From the NCBI GenBank assembly GCA_949987705.1, contig OX465284.1, positions 109,289,163-109,353,162 on the forward strand: a stretch of DNA of 64,000 bases. Direction: 5' to 3'. Source of the DNA: Thereva unica. Its lineage: Eukaryota; Arthropoda; Insecta; Diptera; Therevidae. Both the position numbers and the translations under genes were made by a program. The notes under the pieces were generated by a model. That model saw only the letters and a program-made list of their open reading frames with translations, was not told the origin of the DNA and did not search any database. Positions 33,190-45,770 of the stretch are shown here, piece by piece (the stretch's first letter is position 1; each line of letters starts with the position of its first letter).

Positions 33190-33960
33190 TACCATTATAT
33201 GTGACTCCTATAGTCAGAGCCGGAGTTAAAATTTAAAAACATTAGAGTCGGAGTCGCAATGGTCACAATACAATGCAAAAAACTGTTCCTACTTTGCTGT
33301 TCGCGCGTGAAAAAACGACGTCTCTCCTCAAATCGCATGGCACCGATTTTGTTTGGCTTTTGGATTATTTCCAATGTCGGATCCACACGTTTGCTAATTG
33401 CAAGAAGGTAACATTGATCATTGATACGGAAAAGGCAGTGATGTGTGAATGTCAATGAAAAATTCATCACGGAAGCCACTGACACGGAAAGCGTCGGTGA
33501 CGTCCCGTCAGGGATATGTGTAGATCAACCTTAGTAGCTGAATTTTACGACTGATTTGACGGAAGAATATAGAACCCGATCAAATATTTTTGCTGTTGCT
33601 TTTCCTGTTGTCTCCATTAGACTCAATTTTTGATTTCTTACCGAGAAAATCGCTCCAAACGCAACCAATATTAAAGTGAGGGGCCGCAAGAATTTTTACT
33701 TCATTTTTTGGGTTTCCGGGGATCGATGTAACTTCTCTAAATCTCGAAAACCCCGAAAATACCGAAATACAGATATTTATTTGAGGTCCGTACCGAAAAT
33801 ACCGGTTTCAAAAAATTGTTCGGTATTGCGAACCCTAGCGGAAAACAATCAGTCGATTAACCCAATTAACCCAGACTGCAGATTTAACTACACTCACATA
33901 CAGGGATTTTACACGCGAGGGCACTTTATTTCATTAATAGCCTCACCATAAGTTTCTACT
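33190..33960. other. intergenic with a dispersed repeat
   Basis: 33,400-33,520 (ATTGATACGGAAAAGGC, GAAAAATTCATCACGGA) recurs inverted at about 55,080-55,160. It is a dispersed element of unknown class. No gene seen. Confidence 0.4.
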
Positions 33961-34102
33961 CTACAATAATTCGACGCGTCCCAGCCGCAGTTTTTTTTTT
34001 TCAAATTGAAGGCAAAACTTCCAGCAAATGACAGTTATTTGGATCACGCAATGTGTCCGGTAAAACTTCACAAATGTAATGACAAAGAGTTGTTGACAGA
34101 TG

Positions 34103-34477
34103 GAGCCTTTTCGTAAACTTCAAAGCAACAGAGCAACTGAGCAACAACGCATCGGCGACAAAGCAGCGCAAACTTCTTTTCGCATACGTATGCGGTACAT
34201 CAGTCCGTTCCTAAATACAAAGTTTTTAATAGGAGTGAAAACGAAAAATACACAAAAATAAACATTATGAACAGCTAAAGCCAACATTGGTATTTAGTAC
34301 GAAAAACTTTCATCCGCTATTCAAAAGCATACATTCGAAAATGGCTGCGCTGTTGCTTTGACTGTTGCGCAACAAACTTGAATCTTGTACGTTTTCGAAC
34401 GAATGATTTTGGATCATCTGCGTTTGCGAACTCGTCACATCGTTGCAAAGCATACGTATGCGTTTACGAAAAGGCCC
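34103..34477. mobile_element. 375-bp MITE with 3-bp target duplication
   Basis: GAGCCTTTTCGTAAAC (34,103-34,118) and GTTTACGAAAAGGCCC (34,462-34,477) are inverted repeats with one mismatch, flanked by ATG on both sides. A 3-bp duplication suggests PIF/Harbinger. Both halves contain CATACGTATGC palindromes. Confidence 0.65.
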
Positions 34478-34755
34478 ATGCTTAAGTTATCATTTGACTT
34501 TTATGATCTGAAATTTTTTCCCACCACTGTAAGACAATCGATTTATAACTAACTTAAAATGATGACAATTCCTTAAAATTAAAATAATAAATTAACCTAC
34601 GCCTACTTACTAAAACCTTTGGGATTCGCCGTATGGAAGTTAAGTGTTTTCGCCGTGGTTTGTGTACAGCGGTTTGTGTCTTTATGTTTGACATGTGGAT
34701 GTCGTGGTGAACGCATCGTAGTCGCCACACTACTCCCCTTCCAGCGACATCGTCA

Positions 34756-35740
34756 CTAATCGTTGGGTGTTGCGAAACTTACTTTCTTTCTCCTAACGGC
34801 TGGCCCTTCGTAGGTTCTTGGCCTAGGTGTTGATGTCGTATTATCTTCATTTGTTATATCTTGTAATATTGTTGGTTTCAGTCGGTCTATTGAAACATTG
34901 GTGTTTGCCATTCATGTCTATTGTATAGTAAGCGTCGCTATCTCGCTTGATTACTTGATGAGGTCCGGTGTAAGGCTGGTCAAGTGGCTTCTTTGTACCA
35001 TCAACTCTCATAAACACATGTGTGCAAGTGGCGAGGTTCTTGTGTATGAATATCCTGGGCTTGTTGTGGTGTGCCGTTTCACGTGGACGCAGTTCCCTCA
35101 TGCGTTCTCTTAACGCTTCTTTGAAAATTGTTTGGTCCGCTTGGAAATTGTCTTGCATGAAGAAATCCCAAGGTATCCGCAATGTCGTACCGAAAACCAG
35201 TTCAGCGCTGGATGAGCCAATGTCGTCCTTCAAACAGTTCCTTAATCCCAGCATTACGACGGGTAGCACTTGTACCCAGTCCTCGTTTTCATGGCATTTG
35301 ATGGCTGCCTTGAGTGATCGATGCCATCGTTCTATCATACCGTTCGCTTGGGGATGATATGATGTAGTGCGTTTCCTATGACTGCCAATCATTCTGGCAA
35401 ATGCTTCGAAAATTTGAGAGTCGAACTGTGAACCTCTGTCAGTTGTTATTACGGCTGGTGTACCATATCTCGCTATCCAAGTTTCAAAAATTGCATCAAC
35501 AACCGTTTGTGCTGTGATGTCTTTTATTGTAATTGCTTCCGACCACCGTGTAAAGCGGTCAATCATGGTTAAACAGTACCTGTATCCGCGTACTTCCCTC
35601 ATTGGACCTACAATGTCGATGTGTATATGCTGAAAACGTCCATCCGGCATATCGATGTGTTCTGGTCAACGCTTCGTGTGTCTACTAATCTTTGAGCGTT
35701 GGCACGGTAAGCAAGTTCGTGCCCATTCCGTACGACGATA
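34756..35740 (-). pseudogene. retrotransposon integrase fragment
   Basis: The minus strand shows the end of the zinc-binding region (CLPCQRSKISRHTKR), a stop, then the catalytic core: HIHIDIVGPM with the first Asp, VITTDRGSQFDS with the second, and YHPQANGMIERWHRSLKAAI with the catalytic Glu, so the D,D-35-E triad is intact. A frameshift near 34,905 breaks the C-terminal part, which continues as NVSIDRLKPT and ends at 34,756. Integrase normally inserts element DNA into the chromosome. This copy lacks its N-terminus, so it is defective. 267 codons are open at 34,847-35,650. Confidence 0.88.
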
Positions 35741-36135
35741 TCCGAGAAGGAGGACCCCGACGATATCTGAGAAGGAGGACCCCGACGTTTTCCGAGAAGG
35801 AGGACCCCGACGATATCCGAGAAGAATGACCCCGACGATACTCGAGAAGGAGGACCCCGACGATATCCGAGAAGGAGGACCCCGACGATATCTGAGAAGG
35901 AGGACCCCGACGTTTTCCGAGAAGGAGGACCCCGTTCTTATTCGAGAAGGAGGACCCCGACGTGTTTTTAGAAGGAGGACCCCGACGGTTTTAGAAGGAG
36001 GACCCCGACGGTTTTAGAAGGAGGACCCCGACGGTTTTGTAGAAGGAGGACCCCGACGGTTTTTGAGAAGGAGGACTACCCCGACGTTTTCGAGAAGGAG
36101 GACCCTGACGTTTCGAGAAGGAGGATCCCGACGAT
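35738..36135. repeat. ~25-bp minisatellite inside the LTR element
   Basis: About 16 copies of GAGAAGGAGGACCCCGACG plus a variable tail (ATATCC, TTTTCC, GTTTT). Early copies are ~26 bp, later ones drop to 19-22 bp. The array keeps open frames on both strands (for example 35,655-36,017, plus), which are artefacts of the repeat. It sits exactly where the integrase N-terminus is cut off. Confidence 0.9.
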
Positions 36136-36379
36136 TTCAAGAAGGAGTTATAGATCGATTGCCTTACAGTTAACAACCAGGTTGATTAACATACATTAAT
36201 TAATAAAAGTATTTAATAAGTATCCCGGAGTTATTCCTGTGGGTGACTAGCCCTACAGGAAGTTGATGTGATTCGCCTTATGGAAGTTAAGTGTTTTCGC
36301 CGTGGTTTGTGTACAGCGGTTTGTGTCTTTATGTTTGACATGTGGATGTCGCGGTGAACGCATCATAGTCGCCACAACC

Positions 36380-36980
36380 ATTTTACTACTAGCGCCATCT
36401 ATTGGAAAACGGTGGATTTTTTGTTTGTACTACTAATATTTAAAAAAACGTTTTGGAGTATATTTTACCCGTAAAGGAGAACTGTAGGTTTATTGAGAAA
36501 TGTTAAAGCCAAATGAATGTGTACCAATCAAGATACCAAGGCTACTCTTGATAGATTAGACAAGATATAGAAGCTCATCTACATTAAACTTCTTTTAATT
36601 TATAATTTGCGTAGAAAATTATTTTTATCATAAAATGGAGAAGCGGACATTTCTTTTATCTAAAACTTAATATCAACTTATTGAAAACATAAAACCTAGG
36701 AGACAATTTTATTTTTAGAAAAAAAACCCCGAACATGTACAAACAAAGAAATATTGATAAAAAAAATTGTGCTTTTATCACTTTTTATTTTTATTTTCTA
36801 TCTAATATCGTCGAGCAACAACAACAACAACAAAAAGGAAGTTATCACACATTTCTATTTGATAAACTTGAAGAAGCGTCTCCGATTGGTGATAATGAGG
36901 AAATAATTTCGTTTTTTTTATCTTTTCCAATATCGGAAGAATGGTTGGTTGTCTATAAGTGCTTTTTACAATTCCCCAGG
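36380..36980. other. intergenic upstream of gene 8
   Basis: AT-rich. Contains a CAA trinucleotide run (36,814-36,834) and GATA-like sites. The 100-codon frame at 36,735-37,037 overlaps the promoter and is not supported. Confidence 0.4.
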
Positions 36981-36983
36981 CGA

Positions 36984-37041
36984 TATATAAAAGCGGTTAA
37001 TTGCTTATTGACATATCAGTTGAAATTCGCTACTTGATAAG
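36984..37041 (+). promoter_or_regulatory. core promoter of gene 8
   Basis: TATATAAAAG at 36,984-36,993, TCAGTT initiator at 37,016-37,021 (about 33 bp apart), and TGATAAG at 37,035-37,041 just inside the predicted 5' UTR. Confidence 0.75.
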
Positions 37042-37071
37042 TAAACGAGTTTAACTACAGAGAGAGGGAAA

Positions 37072-37619
37072 ATGGGCCGCTTTACCGCAGTCCTTGCTGT
37101 TTGTGTGCTAGTTGGCACTGTTGTATCTGCTGGAAATCAGAAGGATATTGAAGAGCTATCAGCTGAAATAACAATTGTTGATAATATAAATGTTTATCGG
37201 GCGCAATTCCCATTCGCAAAGATATCACCATTGGCCAGAGCTGGTGCAGATCCGCGAGGACAAACTCGTTATACAATAGGATCTAGAGTTGATGGTAATT
37301 TAGTTATAGTTAATATTTTCTTTTTAAATAATATTTTTTTTTTATTAAATTTAAAGGCGACAGAATTATTGCACAAGGAAACAAAAACTACCAGTACCCA
37401 ACCCTTCAGGATGTTCAACTCAAGCTGAAATATCCGAAAACAGGATCAACCGGACCGGGTGCTGTGGTAACCTTTGCTGAGGTTTTTGTCGATCAAACAG
37501 GCTCCGAGGGTAATGCATACATTGTGTCTGGTGGCATTGGCCAAAGGCAGATTGAAATTGTTGTGGAAGCGAAGCGCACCCTTCGCTTCAAGTATAGCGC
37601 TGCTATTTATGGATATTAG
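37072..37619 (+). CDS. MBF2 family gene 8
   Basis: Exons 37,072-37,294 and 37,357-37,619, 62-nt intron with a purine-rich acceptor (TTAAAG), phase 1. 161 aa. Signal peptide MGRFTAVLAVCVLVGTVVSA. Exon 1 has ITIVDNINVYRAQFPFAKIS and ends RYTIGSRVDG. Exon 2: DRIIAQGNKNYQYPTLQDVQ, KYPKTGSTGPGA (a three-residue longer loop), FVDQTGSEGNA, SGGIGQRQI, ending AAIYGY. Poly(A) signal at 37,865-37,870. Reading through the intron gives a longer, wrong frame to 37,428. Predicted secreted. Core closest to gene 7. Confidence 0.92.
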
Positions 37620-37899
37620 TTTAAGTCTTACATAAAAACCAAGTGATCACCAAAAATTCAGTAGAAAAATATATCTTAATCCTTGTATTATTATTATTAC
37701 TACTTATTCTGCTACTACTACTACTATTCGTATAACTACTTACTATATATTACGTTGTTTTGTGTTTTTTTATTTTAAATATGTATTTGTGTATCATATA
37801 CAAATAAGGCTGGTCGATAGTTCTAAAGAAATACTGTGTTATATATGGAACAATTTATATATCTAATAAAGTAATATTGTGTAATAAATTTCTCAGAAA

Positions 37900-40800
37900 T
37901 ATGAATTTGTGTGTGTGTGTTTTAATTTGAAATAAGTATTTTCTGATAAGGAATTGATTAGAAAATATCATTTTTAATATTTGTTTGTATGGTTTTAGTT
38001 TGGCGCGTAATTTTTTTTTATCATTTTTCAATTGAAAAATAATTAATCAATATCAACAATAATAATCGCACACAGATTTCCTGCCTAATTTTTTTTTAAT
38101 GAAGGAAAAAGAACCAAAAATTATTTAAATTTAATTTTTGTTGTCAGTTTAAGATAAGATTTTGTAGATGGTTCTGAGATATATTTTGATTGATTATGAC
38201 CTACCTATACGTTGGCCTTGACATCTTTAAAACAGCTGTATGAAACTTAGTGCTGTTTTGTTGGAACCAATGATCGATTAAGTACAAATCCTCTAATTCT
38301 GGCCACATGTTTACACTGTCTGTGGATTGGCCAGCCTCGTTAGCTTAGATTAAAGGCGCACCAAATTTTGTTATAGATAGTCCTTCGCCCAAGTGGCATC
38401 AGGAACCCAACCAACAAAAACAGAAAGCCCCAAAATCTGCACGCACAGCAAATTGTGAAAACAGTTAGCTGAAGTTGGTTGGCTCGCTTATACAAGGGCA
38501 AATCACTCAGCTACAACAACAACTAACAGAACAAACAGCCCCTTTAGTTCTCATAGTTCTTTAGTTCTCTCTCAGACGGCCATTTTATGACCTTACGCGA
38601 AGAAGACAAGGTCATTAGGTGAACGTCAATTTGTTCATATGAAATGAAAGAAGGGCAAATCTACGAATCCTTCTGCAAAACCAAAATCCTGGACTGAAGC
38701 ACTGGCCAAAATTCTAGAAAGCCGTGTAGCAAGGGCAATACAGAATAACGGACTACTACCTCCAATGGATAGTAATCTGACCTACAACGAGATCGATTCA
38801 TGTCTAAAAAATATGGACAACCTCATTGTTGTATAGACGACGGACAAGACCATACCGAGGACGAGCACGTTCCCTCAGATAAATAAAAAAATTTAGGAGT
38901 AAAACGCATAATCGACTGGATAGCCCTCCCTCTTTCGTCGGACTCTGGCTAATGAAGAGCTCTTGAGATCTGTTGGCATGAACTGTGAAGGAACCCCTAT
39001 TGTCCGGGCCGTATACCAAAACGTCATATGCAGCTTTTCGTCAATTTTGTATGGATGAAAATGTAGCAAAGCGGCATGTGACGATTTCTTCCATATAAAA
39101 AAAAGTGCGAAATGTCGCTAATAAGCATGTGAAGCTTTGGTATACGCGCTTATAGACATGTATATTGTAAAGAGAATGAGCAAGAGAAAATGAATTTTGT
39201 GAGGGCTTATATTTTCAAGGGATTTATTTCATGAGTACTTGGATTCGAACGAATTTTGACCTTGTGTTCCAGATGAACCATTTCAGAGTATCTACGGAAA
39301 TTGAGGCCTGAAAATCCGAAAGAGTACCCAGCGAATAATATTCCAAAAAGCCCAAGCAAATTCTTTCCTTATAAAAATCGATCTCCTGATAATATCTCGT
39401 CGTCTAAAGATAATCAGTCATTTGGAATGGACATATACATCACCAGGTCAGGTCATTGGAAAATGGCAGTGGTGTACTCAATAGATTATAATAGGTTAGA
39501 ATAATTAACTTTGAGGTTTAAAACAAAAACAAAACGCGCCGACTACCATTACAAAGATTCGTAGTTCGAATCTACTGCACGGAATTTCATTTTTCAGGCC
39601 TAGAGAACTTTTCTCCTTTCTTGTCTTGTCTGCCATAAGTATAATAAGTATCTTGTTCGATTAGCAAAGTCAATGTTCTATCGTGGAAAAACGGGATGGG
39701 AGCCGATGGAATAAAACTGCTTCTTGGCGTTAACAGTTCTATCATCTTTGGACGCTAACCGTTGAGCTTTGGTTGCCCACATAAAAAAGGTGTTTAGAAA
39801 CTGATTTAAATTATTTGAATAACTAAAAAAAGATGAATTGGTCCTGAGGAATTGATTGGCCACTTCTCTGAATCATCATAGAGGTTCCTCCAAATATAAA
39901 TAAGGTCTATTATTATTAATCAATGCTTCCGTTGCAATGGAAAACTTCAAAAATGTTTAAAATGTATGTAGTGATGCGGCATCACTGCTCTATCATGACT
40001 CTTGGCCCTCAATGATGCGGCATCACTATTTGAACGATGATGATGCACAGTTTGATATTTATGAATTGTCCTTACTTGGAAAGGGCCCATAAAGTTTAGT
40101 TACAATTTCATCGCGATTAATTTAAAATCTAAATTACTTTAAACTTTGTTGGTTTCATTCTAAAGCGTGATTGAAATCTTTCATCTGGATAATCCTCGAA
40201 TACATTTATGTAGTTATTTATTTTAGGAACACTTCTTTTTATATTTAAAATTATATTAGTAATAAGTATCATTTTCTTTTTCTATTTCTTGGTTTTTTTT
40301 ATTACATTGTTAATTTCTTTTTTGCACTTAACATACATTCACTATTAAATGGCTTAAACAAAATTTCACACAATATATTTTCCATTTTTCGCGCCGTTTT
40401 ATTCATTTCACTTTGGCGTTTGACATCTCGACGACCGAGCATTATGAAATGCCGTGATGCCATATTTACTTGATTTTGATGCATCAGCTGCAATTTTGAT
40501 TATTATTAACTATTTTGAATACTTCATTTGCATCACCGAAGCATCGATGCATTTTTGAAGTTACCTAATTATTCCTGTAAGGAAACATTGGTTAATTAAT
40601 CAATAAACAAAAGGCTGCTGAAGCCGAGAATAGGAACTAATAAGTAATTCAACATTTAGTCTTAACGTTCATTGAGTTATAAACTGTTATAATTAGACGA
40701 AATAAATTTAATTTTATTGAAGAGCCTATAAGTATGCAACGAAATGGTAATATCGTTCATGAAATTCGAACACGTGTAACGAGTTAAGAATTTTTTCGTT

Positions 40801-42900
40801 CTTTTAGTCTCAATTAGGAAACAAGCAAACTAGATTTATAAGAAGTTGTGCGGCGTCGAAGAATTAACAACATCCTATATATCACAAGGTTGAGAAAATG
40901 GCACAAAATATAGTTCGATTGAAATGATTTGTTACAGTCCTATGGTCTCTGGACGAGTGAATGGGACAATTCGATATTTTATTTGGTTTGTTGTTCCTAG
41001 TTGAGGCTTTGGTATATCCTAAAATTTATTTGCGATTCATATCACAAATCGCCCTGGACGCAGAGAAGCCTCGATTTAGGTAAAAACTCAATCTCTTCGT
41101 TGTGGCCTCATACACGGCGTAATTTCTGAGCTACCACATAAAAAAATTAAGAATTACCTTTCTTCAGTTTTGTTGCAATCCTTTATTTTCTATTTTATTT
41201 ATCTTCAACCATAAAAAGTCTACAATTAATTCGTTAATATTTATCGTTTTACTTTTCTCTAAAATTCAACGATAAATCATATTTTCATTGCTCCTCGTAA
41301 CAGCACGCACAGCTCTCGATATTAATCAACCAGATAATTTTATACAGTTTTATCAACAAACGAAAAATTAATCAAAAAATAAATAGTTGTACGTTTCAAG
41401 AGCACACAATTATTAAAAATTATTAATTTTTAAATCACGAGCAACTTCCGGTGCAATGTTCACGTAAATCTGATTAAAAACCAAACAAAAAGGCATCATC
41501 CACAATTGTGTAGTAAGAATCCTTATCACAAAATACAAAAAAATGATAAAGAACTTTCAATCATAAAAGTTTAGGCATAAATAAATGAATTTTCAATTAG
41601 ATTAATAAATTAGTATAAAAATAATTATGAATGTAAACACTAAATAATTGTAAATGACCTCATTAAAAAATCGTTCGATTCGATAATGGGGTAATAAACA
41701 ATTGATCTGATTAAGATATTTATTTTTTTTACCCCCAAAAAGACGAAGAATGTGTGAGCAATTCAACTTGTGAAGTTTAATGATTATTGTTAGGTCCTTA
41801 AAATAAACATAAAGTGGTTCAGAAATAATGTCTAGAGTAAAAAAAACCATCTAAAAATAAAGCTGATAGCATATAAACTTGATCGTGTGATAAAATATAA
41901 AATTCAATCATAAACATTCTTTTCGATTTTATTTTAAGTGTGACCAAATTTTTATTATCACAAAAAAAAATATTCATCTGCCATTTGCCGATTCATTGAA
42001 AGAAACAATGCAATTTCTATTTGTATAAATTTTAATAAAAAATTATGCCATTTTTTATAGACTTTATTTAAGGCTAATCGAGACACAAAAACCCACTCAT
42101 CAACTAAACCTATCTTATATAATGTTTATGATAAGAACAATTTTCATTTACACGATATTTATCCATGGGCGGAAATTTAATATAATACTTGAGATAAAAA
42201 GAAGAGCTAATGTCAACGGCATTGCCATATCGGAATTGATTTAGAAATTAATTATTGGAGGAGTATTTAAGTTGAATTGGCCGACATTGATGACAGTACT
42301 ATCATTGTGTTTTTTTAGAGAGGAATGGTCGCTGCAATCTTTATTATGTCACAAAAGAATTTAATTTTCAAATTTTATTTCGTAACAGTTTAAATAGAGA
42401 GTAATATTGTGATATCTGCAGAAGGAGGAGTGGAATTACAAAACTGTTCAACAGAACGGACTACGGTGTCGGGTCATTGCAACTTCTACATGAACTGATA
42501 TTACCTCCTACAAAATTTCTGAGAGATTCCTTTCATAAAATTCCAGGATTACCATGGAGCATTCGTAGCGGTCCCCCAATTAAGTACTAACCACGTCCAA
42601 GGCTGCTTGACCTACGCAATTGAACGAGAGCTGGTCCACTGAGTATGGTAATGGTACCCTTTAAGGTTTCAAAGACAACTGTCCATTTTCTTCGTCCTAT
42701 ACAATTTTTTACAGCCCATATTTTGCTCCCTTTAGTCTAAAAAATGTGAGGGCACCATGTTTCCGTCGACCATAGCTTTGGGTTTGGCGTATATTTATTA
42801 TAAAATTGAAAGATAAAATAAAAAAAATGTGTGCCCGGGGCAGCCGATGCGCCAGCACTGAGGACCAGGGATTCTGGTGTGAAGTGCTCTACTATCCGAA
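37900..42900. other. 5-kb gene-free region
   Basis: Strongly AT-rich with no supported gene. 38,560-39,060 is less AT-rich and has short frames (LAKILESRVARAIQNNGLLP near 38,700) that I cannot assign. 39,535-39,600 has a tRNA-like stretch (GCGCCGACTACCA ... GTAGTTCGAATCTACTG), probably a SINE scrap. 39,974-40,035 repeats GATGCGGCATCACT twice. 40,100-42,300 shows nothing recognisable. Confidence 0.45.
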
Positions 42901-42924
42901 CACCCAAATTAGTCACACCGAAAA

Positions 42925-44811
42925 TGGAAAATCAATTCACCACGTGGAATGTACGAACAGGACATCACGTCGATCATAGCATGTCATAGCAATGGAATTA
43001 TTGAAATGCAAAATATCAGTTGCTGCGCTATCGGAACTACTACTTACCGGATCCGGGACATTGACGATCGTCCCGCCAACAATCTACGAAACGATGACGC
43101 TTTATTATGCCGGTGATGAGAGACGAGAGGCCGGCGTCGGGTTCACGGTCGATCAACGAATGAAACACGTTGACTTTCAGCAATACCGACAATTGAACAA
43201 AGAAGTTCGACAGAAAATGAGATCGGAACAGGAAGCGTACTGGAATAAGCCAGCTATACCAGACAATTCCGCGGTCAGGCAGCAAAACAACATCAACAAA
43301 CGATAACATCAAAAAATCGGTTGGAACATTTGTGACTTCTCCCGATGGGCGCCGGCAGCGGAAGAGAGAATCCACCACCACCATATGTACAACCACGATC
43401 CGCCACAAGGTCCATTCCTCGAAACGCCGCTGATCGAACAGAATCAGTTTCTCGATACCAAACCGACAATTATTGTGGTGAAGACGCCAATAAAATCGCT
43501 GAAAAATGGAAAAGTGCCGAGAATAGACCAAGTAACCGCCGAGATTATCAAAGCCGGAGGTGATGTCTTATCACAACGACTCCATGTCCTCATACCACAC
43601 ATATGGCATTCGGATAGTGTCCCGTCGGCGTGGAAGAAAGCGATCGTTGTCCCAATATTGAAGAAAAGCGACAGTCGGGAATGCAAGAATTATCGCGGTA
43701 TTAGCCTACCTTCAATCGTCAGCAAAGTATTTACGAAAATCATACAATCGAAGTTACAAAAACATCGAGAGCAAACGAGCCGGAAAGAACAAGCTGGATG
43801 TAATTTAAATCGAGGATGTATTAATCAGATATTCGCACTCCGTCAGCTAATGGAAAAAAGAATTCGTTGCGGCAAACGAACTGTCCTCGTTTTCATCGCT
43901 TTCAAATCCGCTTTCGATTCGATTGGAACAGCTATTGAAAACCATCCAGCTTGCCCAAGTGTTGTACAATGACTGAACCAGCAGTGTTCGTATTCGAAGT
44001 GACTTATCCATGGAGTTCCCGATTCAAACGGGTGTTCGACAGGGAGACGTCACTTCGTCAACTCTCTTCAACTTTGTGATCGACGCGTTTATGAGCGAAG
44101 CATTCGATGGACGACTCGGATTTCGATACGATAACAAGAACTTCGAACCGACTTAATGTTCAGCGACGATAGCGCCGTCTTCCGCATCATACGGGTTAAA
44201 AATCAATGCGGAAAAGACCAAAGTGCTCACAACGGACGGATCGAGGGCCAGTGTTCACCTCGATGGAACCCAAATCTCACAGGTTCCGATGCTCAAATAT
44301 TTGGGATCATTGGTTGACGAAACGAAAGTGGCATCGACGGCCGACGTTCACAGCCGCATCGGCCAGGCAACAGCAATATTCGCCTCGCTCAAGTGGTGCA
44401 TTTTCCATATATGGAACAAATATTACTATCAAAACGAAAGTACGCCTTTACCGAACGTTGATCCTTCCGATTCTTCTTTCTGGCTCGGAAACGTGGACAC
44501 TGCTCAAACCGGAAGTCAATAAGTTCGAGGTCTTCCAAACGCGAAGTTTGAGGCAGATTCTCGTTGTCTCACTCCGCGATCACCTTCGAAACGAGGCAGT
44601 TAGACAAATAGGATCAACAAACACTGATCGAAGAAGAAATACAAAAATGTCAACTACGGTGGTTTGGACATGTTTGCCGAATGGATGATAACCGCTTGCC
44701 ACGTAAACTTCTCTGGCAAGACTGTCCGGCAGACTGGAAAATTCAGCAATCGGCACCGAAGAAAAAACCTGGCTAAAGGATATCGAGGGTGATCTAAAGA
44801 ATCAAAGATTA
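42925..44811 (+). pseudogene. RTE-type LINE, deleted and frameshifted
   Basis: Plus-strand pieces in order: endonuclease start FTTWNVRTG (42,937), SELLLTGSGTLTIVPPTIYE (43,030), YYAGDERREAGVGFTVDQRM; linker KEVRQKMRSEQEAYW; RT fingers SLKNGKVPRIDQVTAEIIKA (43,500), WKKAIVVPILKKSDSRECKN YRGISL (43,635), palm A VFIAFKSAFDSI (43,890; FKSAFD where FKAAFD is usual), RQGDVTS (44,040), KVLTTDGSRASVHLDG and QVPMLKYLGSLV (44,220-44,320), then LRWFGHVCRMDDNRLPRKLL near 44,660. The YADD region is missing. Downstream it is split by a palindromic element and resumes at 45,640. Confidence 0.8.
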
Positions 44812-45635
44812 CACAGGCCTGCAAAAAACGGTTTTTTTTTCTTTTCAATTTAATAGTCGTATTTTAAGTATTTTTTCGCGCTGAATCCGAATCCGTTGGC
44901 CAAATTGCCCTATCACGTCAGGATTTTGAGCAATCCTAACCTAAAAGTGCCAAAAAGCGTGTTTTTTGCACTTTTGCGTGTTAAATATCTCAAAACTATG
45001 GAATGATAGGGCAAATCTGACAACGGGATCGTTTTCAGCATGCCAAAATCTATAGAAAAGCATGTCGGAAGCGTGAAATTTGACAACACTTTTTTTGTAA
45101 TACTGAAAAGAAAAACTTCTTGGCGCGAAATCGACGATTTTTATTAAGACATGTTATCATCGTGTTCGCTTTTTGGCACTTTTAGGTTAGGATTGCTCAA
45201 AATCCTGACGTGATAGGGCAATTTGGCCAACGGATTCGGATTCAGCGCGAAAAAATACTTAAAATACGAGCCCCCGAAAAACGAGGTGCAACGATGATAA
45301 CATGTCTTAATAAAAATCGTCGATTTCGCGCCAAGAAGTTTTTCTTTTCAGTATTACAAAAAAAGTGTTGTCAAATTTCACGCTTCCGACATGCTTTTCT
45401 ATAGATTTTGGCATGCTGAAAACGATCCCGTTGTCAGATTTGCCCTATCATTCCATAGTTTTGAGATATTTAACGCGCAAAAGTGCAAAAAACACGCTTT
45501 TTGGCACTTTTAGGTTAGGATTGCTCAAAATCCTGACGTGATAGGGCAATTTGGCCAACGGATTCGGATTCAGCGCGAAAAAATACTTAAAATACGACTA
45601 TTAAATTGTCAAGAAAAAAACCTTGCAGGCCTGTG
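44812..45635. mobile_element. 824-bp palindromic element inside the RTE LINE
   Basis: Ends CACAGGCCTGCAAAAAACGG and ...CTTGCAGGCCTGTG are inverted, with TTA on both sides (44,809-44,811 and 45,636-45,638). Left arm 44,812 to about 45,164 and right arm about 45,291-45,635 are near-perfect reverse complements over ~345-353 nt. The 126-nt centre holds a third copy of the terminal segment (GGCACTTTTAGGTTAGGATT ... AAAATACGA) in the right-arm orientation. CAC start and 3-bp duplication might fit a CMC/CACTA relative. No coding sequence. Confidence 0.8.
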
Positions 45636-45638
45636 TTA

Positions 45639-45770
45639 TCAGATATCGAGGCTCGAGACGTCACCAAAAATCGGCAGGAATGGAAACGAATCGTGAATCG
45701 AGTTCGAGACCCAGCGGCACCGACAGCGGCTTATCCTTTGCGGGGAGGTCCCGCTCGGACTGTCAGCTAA
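45639..45770 (+). pseudogene. RTE LINE 3' end after the insertion
   Basis: DIEARDVTKNRQEWKRIVNR, VRDPAAPTAAYPLRGGPART, then a stop near 45,768, the usual C-terminus of RTE-like proteins. It continues directly from DIEGDLK at about 44,795 on the other side of the palindromic element. A GAA-rich run follows. Confidence 0.75.

Larger units (their letters stand above)
34620..36376 (-). mobile_element. internally deleted LTR retrotransposon (Ty3/gypsy-like)
   Basis: Direct 110-bp LTRs at 34,620-34,729 and 36,267-36,376 differ at only a few positions and start TGTGGCGACTA and end CA on the minus strand. Next to the 3' LTR (left) is a purine tract, GGAAGGGGAGTAG on the minus strand (34,730-34,742), the expected plus-strand primer. 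gag, protease and RT are missing. Between the 5' LTR and integrase is only a leader and a minisatellite. The LTRs are short for an insect gypsy element. Confidence 0.8.

Noticed and set aside
35655..36017. 120-aa Arg/Pro-rich protein
   Set aside because: It is the in-frame reading of the minisatellite, and the opposite strand is equally open.
35738..36135. CRISPR-like array
   Set aside because: Units are directly adjacent with no unique spacers, and the DNA is an insect nuclear genome.
43040..43531. 163-codon minus-strand frame
   Set aside because: It is the antisense shadow of the RTE endonuclease and RT region, which has recognisable motifs on the plus strand.
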